Positions 59,864 through 64,000 of a DNA stretch of 64,000 nucleotides are shown here, piece by piece. Below the pieces are notes generated by a model, which saw nothing but the letters and a program-made list of their open reading frames with translations, was not told the origin of the DNA and searched no databases. Position numbers and translations under genes: made by a program. Source of the DNA: Candidatus Leptofilum proximum (lineage in GTDB: Bacteria; Chloroflexota; Anaerolineae; Promineifilales; Promineifilaceae); the NCBI GenBank assembly GCA_016710325.1, contig JADJXK010000002.1, positions 2,728,001-2,792,000 on the forward strand, written 5' to 3'. How positions within the stretch are numbered: position 1 is the stretch's first letter; every line of letters begins with the position of its first letter.

Positions 59864-60601
59864 CTACGATTCTGGCAAGGGTGCTGCCAGCCGGCCAATC
59901 TGGAACAACGCGGCCAGTAAAATCATTAAACTGACAATCTGCAGGAGATGATAACCATCGCCAATGACTGGGACGTTGTCACGGAAAGCATCCACGAAGA
60001 GGCGCCCGGCACTGTAAACGGCCGCTGCCACCCAAACCGGCCGTCCCACTTCATAACTCCCAGGGCGGCTGCCACGCCACCAGGCCAGCAAAGCCAGGCC
60101 GCCCACCAGAAGTTCGTACAGCTGCACCGGGTGCCGCCGCACGCCAAACTGGGACACACCCCAGGGAACGGCCGTCAGCGAACCATAACCCGGCCCACCC
60201 ACAAAATCGGCCAGGCTCACCACCATCAGGGCAAACACCAGGCCCGGCGCCAGAGCATCCAGGGTCGGCCAGAAGCGCAGCTGCCTGGCCCGCGCATAAA
60301 AAAACGCGGCAGCCAGGCCAAGCACAACACCACCCCACACGCTGTAACCGGTGTTAAGCGGCCAGATGATATTGAGCAGATTTTCTTGAAATGCAGACCA
60401 GAACTGGGCCACGAAGGTAAGTCGTGCCCCAATAAAACCGGCGAAAACGGCCGTCACCGCCACGCCGTACATCAACTGCTGGTTTTGCTCTACCCGGCGT
60501 GCCGTCCGCTCCCCCAACGCCAGCCCCAACCAGGTCCCTAAAAGGATCACCAGCCCGGCTGTCGGGAAAACAACACCGCCAACATTCAACGTCGGAAACA
60601 T
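59864..60601 (-). CDS. Lgt-like membrane protein lacking the key catalytic residues
   Basis: 245 residues, about seven membrane helices. Resemblance to prolipoprotein diacylglyceryl transferase is clear in GARLTFV, WGGVVLG, RRHPVQLYELL and GRLFVDAFRD. However, the residues important in the E. coli enzyme look changed: the HGG His position is Trp in SVWGGVV, and the GRxGN segment (Arg143, Asn146) reads SLADFVGGPGYG. It may be a paralogue with another lipid or sugar substrate, not the housekeeping Lgt that the lipoproteins in this window would need. Downstream of the TlpA-like gene on the same strand (86-bp gap). Confidence 0.7.
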   Translation of the reverse strand: MFPTLNVGGVVFPTAGLVILLGTWLGLALGERTARRVEQNQQLMYGVAVTAVFAGFIGARLTFVAQFWSAFQENLLNIIWPLNTGYSVWGGVVLGLAAAFFYARARQLRFWPTLDALAPGLVFALMVVSLADFVGGPGYGSLTAVPWGVSQFGVRRHPVQLYELLVGGLALLAWWRGSRPGSYEVGRPVWVAAAVYSAGRLFVDAFRDNVPVIGDGYHLLQIVSLMILLAALFQIGRLAAPLPES

Positions 60602-60687
60602 AATTAATGGTTAATGGTGAATTGCGAATGGTGAATGGTTAACGGTCCCACTTTTCACTTTTTACTTTTCACTTCTGACACGCGGCG
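60602..60687. repeat. AATGGTTAATGGTGAATTG-type intergenic repeat
   Basis: Short direct repeats GGTTAATGGTGAAT and GGTGAATGGTTAACGG, then CTTTTCACTTTTTACTTTTC. A related but weaker AACGGTAATCGGTAAACGG pattern is found before rimO (62745-62770). Looks like a common degenerate intergenic repeat, not a gene. Confidence 0.5.
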
Positions 60688-61257
60688 CTACCCGCCGTCT
60701 GCCAACAGGCCTTCGACGCGGCTTTGCAGCACCGCCTCACTCAAAATGCCAATAATGACTTCACGCACCACACCTTTTTGATCAATGATCACCGTGGTGG
60801 GCAGGCTGGTGACTTCATACAGGCGGTTGACGCGGTTATCGGGGTCGGTGACCAGGGGATAGGAGACATTGTATTCGCTGCCAAAATCAACGACAGTCGG
60901 CCAATCTTCGCCCTGGTTGATGCCCACAAAGGCGACACGGCCGTTGTACTTCACGCTGGCCTGCTGCAAACTGGGCATTTCTACCCGGCAGGGGGCACAC
61001 CAACTGGCCCAAAAATTCAGAATCACCGGCTGGCCGCTGTTACCAGTTGTATCGACAAGTTCAGAAAGGGTGATGGTTTGGCCAACGGCCGTTTCCAGGG
61101 TGAAGTCGGGTGCCCGCTGGCCCACAATGGGCGCCTCGATGAGCGTGACAGGGCCGCTGGCTTGTGACACCGGCTCACGCGATACCACGGTCCAGGCCGT
61201 ACCCAACAGCGCCGCCAGCACCAGCAAAATTGCCCATTCAAATCGCGTCTTCAACAT
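60688..61257 (-). CDS. TlpA/ResA-like membrane-anchored thioredoxin
   Basis: 189 residues. A single N-terminal membrane anchor (FEWAILLVLAALLGTAWTVV) is followed by a periplasm-facing AhpC/TSA-Redoxin-type thioredoxin domain (APDFTLETAVGQTITLSEL; ILNFWASWCAPCRVEMPSL with the WCAPC active site; VTSLPTTVIIDQKGVV with the cis-Pro). Such proteins reduce disulfides on exported substrates, for example in cytochrome c maturation. No ccd or ccm genes are adjacent. Confidence 0.9.
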   Translation of the reverse strand: MLKTRFEWAILLVLAALLGTAWTVVSREPVSQASGPVTLIEAPIVGQRAPDFTLETAVGQTITLSELVDTTGNSGQPVILNFWASWCAPCRVEMPSLQQASVKYNGRVAFVGINQGEDWPTVVDFGSEYNVSYPLVTDPDNRVNRLYEVTSLPTTVIIDQKGVVREVIIGILSEAVLQSRVEGLLADGG

Positions 61258-61336
61258 GTCGCCATTTTACCACGATTACTTTGGAGGTTTCACACGATGA
61301 CCCAGTACCCTTGGGGTCAGATAAATATCGCCCTGA

Positions 61337-62725
61337 TTACTGTTTACCACTTACCGGTAACTGGATGCTGTGGGGTACGGCCGTTTCGGCAACGGCCGTT
61401 AAATCATAGGTCATCGCCCCGTCAATACGCACCGGCACCAGTTCACCGACGGGCAGTTCACCCGGCACAAACACCAGGCCGTCAATCTCTGGCGCATCAC
61501 GGTAAGAGCGGCCCACGCTCACGCCATCACCATGCCCTTCCACGAGAATGGGCAGCGTCTGGCCTACCAGCGCCTGGTTTTTGGCCAAAGAAATCGGCTG
61601 CTGCAGCGCCATCAGCTCCTCCAAACGCGCTTCCTTCACTTCCTCCGGCACCTGCCAGGCCACCGTCGCCGACGGCGTTGAGGCCTCGTAAGAGTATGTG
61701 AAGGCGCCAAAGCGGTCGAACTTTAAATCCTGCACAAACTGCTTCAGCCCGTCAAACTCTTCTTCCGTTTCGCCGGGATATCCCACAATAAACGTGGTGC
61801 GAATGGCAATGTCGGGCATCGCCGTGCGCAGTTTTTCTACCGTCTTATACACCCACTCGATGTTCGCCGGGCGGCGCATCCGCTTGAGCGTTTCGCGGTG
61901 GCTATGCTGCAGGGGAATGTCCAGGTAATTTACAATTTGCGGCGTGATGGCCATCGTTTCGATCAGCTCGTCCGTGACGTAACCAGGATAGGCGTACATG
62001 ATGCGAATCCAGGGAATGTCCGGCGCCGCGGTGGTAATCTCTTTCAGCAGGTGGGACAGGCCATTCTTGAGCCCAAAATCGTGGCCATAGTCGGTGCTGT
62101 CCTGGGCAATGATGACCAGCTCCTGCAGGCCAGCGTCTTGCAGGGCCACTGCCTCGGCCACAATCGACGCAACGGGGCGGCTGACGTGTGTGCCTTTAAT
62201 CTGGGGAATGGCACAGAAGGCACACGGCCGTCTACAGCCGTCGGAGATTTTGAGGTAAGCGGAACGGCCGTGTACGGCCGTACGAATTACCCCTTTCTCA
62301 TCCAACCCCACCGTTTTGGCCTCATCTGGCAGATGGTACAGCGGCTCGGGATACTTCTTGCGGCGCAGCTGGCGCACAAACGGCACAATGTCCATCCAGC
62401 GCCGTGTGCCAATCACCCCGTCGATGCCCGGCACCCACTCAACCACCTCGCTGCCATAACGCTGCGCCATACAGCCCGCCGCAATCAGCAGCTGGTTCTT
62501 GTTTTTCAACTCAGCCAACTCCTGCAGTGCCCCAATCGACTCCTGCCGCGCGCTTTCGATAAAGCCGCAGGTGTTCACAATCAGCACGCTGGCATCATCC
62601 GGGTCGCCGACGCCGCTAAAGCCCGCTTTCTGCAGCAAAGCAGCCATGCTCTCAGAATCAACCGTATTTTTGCTGCAGCCCAGGCTGAGCAGATAAAACT
62701 GCTTCTTTTGTTTTTGCTTACTCAT
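61337..62725 (-). CDS. rimO: ribosomal protein S12 methylthiotransferase RimO
   Basis: 462 residues from the ATG at 62725 (MSKQKQKKQFYLLSLGCSKN); the 16 extra residues of the longer frame come from intergenic repeat sequence. MTTase N-terminal domain with the three Cys of the auxiliary cluster (LGCSKN, NTCGFI, AGCMAQRY), radical-SAM CRRPCAFCAIP (Cys-x3-Cys-x2-Cys), and a C-terminal TRAM domain. IKGTHVSRPV and PLQHSHRETLKRMRRP are typical of RimO rather than MiaB. It adds a methylthio group to an Asp of ribosomal protein S12. Likely monocistronic. Confidence 0.95.
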   Translation of the reverse strand: MSKQKQKKQFYLLSLGCSKNTVDSESMAALLQKAGFSGVGDPDDASVLIVNTCGFIESARQESIGALQELAELKNKNQLLIAAGCMAQRYGSEVVEWVPGIDGVIGTRRWMDIVPFVRQLRRKKYPEPLYHLPDEAKTVGLDEKGVIRTAVHGRSAYLKISDGCRRPCAFCAIPQIKGTHVSRPVASIVAEAVALQDAGLQELVIIAQDSTDYGHDFGLKNGLSHLLKEITTAAPDIPWIRIMYAYPGYVTDELIETMAITPQIVNYLDIPLQHSHRETLKRMRRPANIEWVYKTVEKLRTAMPDIAIRTTFIVGYPGETEEEFDGLKQFVQDLKFDRFGAFTYSYEASTPSATVAWQVPEEVKEARLEELMALQQPISLAKNQALVGQTLPILVEGHGDGVSVGRSYRDAPEIDGLVFVPGELPVGELVPVRIDGAMTYDLTAVAETAVPHSIQLPVSGKQ

Positions 62726-62809
62726 GGATTCCGGTATTCGGTGAACGGTAATCGGTAAACGGTTAAAGGTCATAAACCAATTTACCGATGACGGATTACT
62801 GCTTACCGT

Positions 62810-63727
62810 CTAATTTGTGGTTTGCCAGACTTCTTCTTTGTTTTCGCCGCGCCCGCCCAACGGCCCCAGCGGCACGTTGTTGATGGTGACGGACACACCG
62901 ATGGCGTTGCCCGTATTGATGCGCACTTCCTCGTTGGCCGTCCACTCATACGGTGGATCTGTAGGCCGGGCAATGCCGGTGAACAGCACGTTGCCATCAA
63001 CCGTCACTTCCATCCAGGCCCGCTCCAAAATGATGATCTCTACCTCAATGGTTTCCATCGTTGCGGGCAGCGCAGGACGCGTGGGTGTGGGCGTGGGATC
63101 ACCCAGGGGAATGTCGTTGCGCCCAGTGGGGAGGATAACGCTGGAGGGTCCAACTTCTTCTGTGGCTGTGGCCTCCGGCGTCGCTGTTTCGCGGTTAAGG
63201 ACACTTTGCACAGCGCCATTAATCGCCTCGGTGAATTCAGCGGTCCTGTCTTCCTGGCCCAAAATTAGCGGCAAAAAGCGCTGACCGGCCAGATAAAGCA
63301 GGCCAATCAGGGCAATAATGATGACTATACGCAGGATTGACTCGCCGCCCCCAGAACTGCGCTGATAGGCAGTGTCTACTTCCATGTTCACCGGGTCAAA
63401 AAAGGGATGGTTATCTGGCGGTGCTTCCAGGGCCGGACCGACGGGTTTGGTAGTATCCACAATCACGGCCTGCTGGCGACGTTTGGGGCGCTGTGACTGG
63501 CCCAGTTCATACCGCTCCAGCAGCGGATCTGGATCCAGGCCTAAAAAGCGGGCATAGTTCCGCAAAAAACCCCGCACATGCGTCGGTGTGGGCAACCGAT
63601 CAAAGTCGCCCATTTCCAACGCTTCCAGAAACCGGCTGTTAATCCGGGTTTTGTCCTGCACTTCGCGCAGGGTAAACCCCTTGGTTTCACGAGCTTCGCG
63701 CAGAATATGACCGAGTTCGTCTATCAT
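62810..63727 (-). CDS. RodZ-like HTH membrane protein
   Basis: 305 residues from the ATG at 63727. Residues ~1-75 are an HTH_25 domain (GHILREARETKGFTLREVQD, then RFLEALEMGDFDRLP and a HVRGFLRNYARFLGLD helix). A basic linker, one transmembrane helix (ILRIVIIIALIGLLYLAGQR), a Thr/Pro-rich spacer and a DUF4115-like C-terminal beta domain (WMEVTVDGNVLFTGI) follow. RodZ links MreB to the envelope in rod-shaped cells; in non-rod Chloroflexota the role is less certain. No mre genes are near. Confidence 0.85.
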   Translation of the reverse strand: MIDELGHILREARETKGFTLREVQDKTRINSRFLEALEMGDFDRLPTPTHVRGFLRNYARFLGLDPDPLLERYELGQSQRPKRRQQAVIVDTTKPVGPALEAPPDNHPFFDPVNMEVDTAYQRSSGGGESILRIVIIIALIGLLYLAGQRFLPLILGQEDRTAEFTEAINGAVQSVLNRETATPEATATEEVGPSSVILPTGRNDIPLGDPTPTPTRPALPATMETIEVEIIILERAWMEVTVDGNVLFTGIARPTDPPYEWTANEEVRINTGNAIGVSVTINNVPLGPLGGRGENKEEVWQTTN

Positions 63728-63738
63728 AACGAAAAAAG

Positions 63739-63798
63739 TCACTGACGCTGGCAGGCATTAGCTTTTAATCGCTAACAACGCTGCCTGAATCAGTGACT
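63739..63798. terminator. long imperfect hairpin between rplI-like and RodZ-like genes
   Basis: GTCACTGA (63739-63746) pairs with TCAGTGAC (63791-63798), and an inner GGCAGGCATTAGC faces GCTAACAACGCTGCC. It can act as a terminator or processing site after the gene at 63816, although it lacks a U-tract. Confidence 0.5.
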
Positions 63799-63815
63799 GA
63801 GCAAAGAAGAGACGT

Positions 63816-64000
63816 TTATTCGTCTTCTTCGTCGAATTCGTCTTCCGCTTCAGCGTCCATCGTCTCAACGACGACAACTTCTTCGTATTCGGGAATTTCC
63901 ACGGCCGGTGTCGTCTCACCTGCTTCATTTTCAATGACGACGGTCAGTTCCGGTTGGAAATCGCCGCTGAGGCGCACCACCACTTTGTGCTCACCCAGCT
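63816..64000 (-). CDS. rplI: probable ribosomal protein bL9, C-terminal part with acidic tail
   Basis: The frame enters from the right edge and stops at 63816. The visible ~61 residues begin LGEHKVVVRLSGDFQPELTV, close to the end of the bL9 C-terminal domain (LGEHxVxVRLHPDV..). They continue into an acidic extension (EDEFDEEDE) that typical bL9 lacks. Identification from this short piece is tentative. It would be transcribed into the RodZ-like gene unless the hairpin at 63739-63798 terminates. Confidence 0.5.
   Translation of the reverse strand, partial: LGEHKVVVRLSGDFQPELTVVIENEAGETTPAVEIPEYEEVVVVETMDAEAEDEFDEEDE

Noticed and set aside
61297..61701. Plus-strand frame starting MTQYPWGQ after GGAGG, upstream of the rimO 3' end
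   Set aside because: The ribosome site is good, but the frame soon runs antisense through rimO and loses protein character; at most a stub of a lost gene.
1..64000. tRNA, rRNA, riboswitch or CRISPR features
   Set aside because: I looked for tRNA arms, T-box and common riboswitch signatures in intergenic DNA, including upstream of metG, and saw none I could support.

Overview
The window looks like part of a chromosome of a filamentous or multicellular-type bacterium, most likely Chloroflexota. This is an inference from the mix of nSTAND1-WD40, EAD7 and CHAT proteins, large stand-alone membrane glycosyltransferase-like and RodZ-like proteins, and general gene style; no rRNA, tRNA or other decisive marker is present. 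It divides sharply in two: a patchwork accessory island (1 to about 38.2 kb) and an ordinary chromosomal segment (about 38.2 to 64 kb).

Island, left to right: a 5'-truncated STAND ATPase coupled to an ATPase-EAD7-CHAT protease (1-3004); a five-gene cassette of three lipoproteins, a small membrane protein and a pseudo-SIR2/caspase fusion (3980-8298); an EAD7-STAND-TPR protein (8621-11575, minus) with a complete IS1-like element beside it (11740-12999); a GC-rich pair of giant beta-rich proteins of unknown role (13790-22926, minus); a debris zone with a truncated phospholipase-D/lamin-tail gene, an IS200-type element, a lone pilin-like gene and a decayed IS (23889-27795); a membrane-TPR-CHAT protease with an EACC1-like partner (27936-31095); and a 1830-residue EAD7-nSTAND1-WD40-TPR protein with a multipass membrane protein (31637-38090, minus). 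Each module is separated from the next by a copy of one ~375-bp repeat (six copies, all in the same orientation). The last copy breaks off inside its central core exactly where the 3' remnant of comM begins, and the core itself reads as in-frame comM. My main proposal is that the region is a tandem array of conflict/immunity cassettes accreted by site-targeted integration at comM, the repeats being att-like junctions. No recombinase lies in the window.

Core segment: comM remnant; a seven-domain NRPS (C-A-T-C-A-T-TE, codes read by eye as Phe-like then Gly, with a Cys-type thioesterase); a YozE-like protein; TPR and DUF3253 proteins; a VOC/O-methyltransferase/DUF89 operon; a YfhO-like membrane protein; ettA; a RAYT transposase flanked by two REP-like double hairpins; an EVE-like protein with metG; a FG-GAP-type surface protein; an Lgt-like protein lacking the usual catalytic residues; a TlpA-like thioredoxin; rimO; a RodZ-like protein; and the end of what is probably rplI.

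The palindrome ACGGCCGT occurs about 43 times in the core 25 kb (hand count) but only about 5 times in the 38-kb island, an independent compositional signature of the boundary that resembles the HIP1 phenomenon of cyanobacteria.
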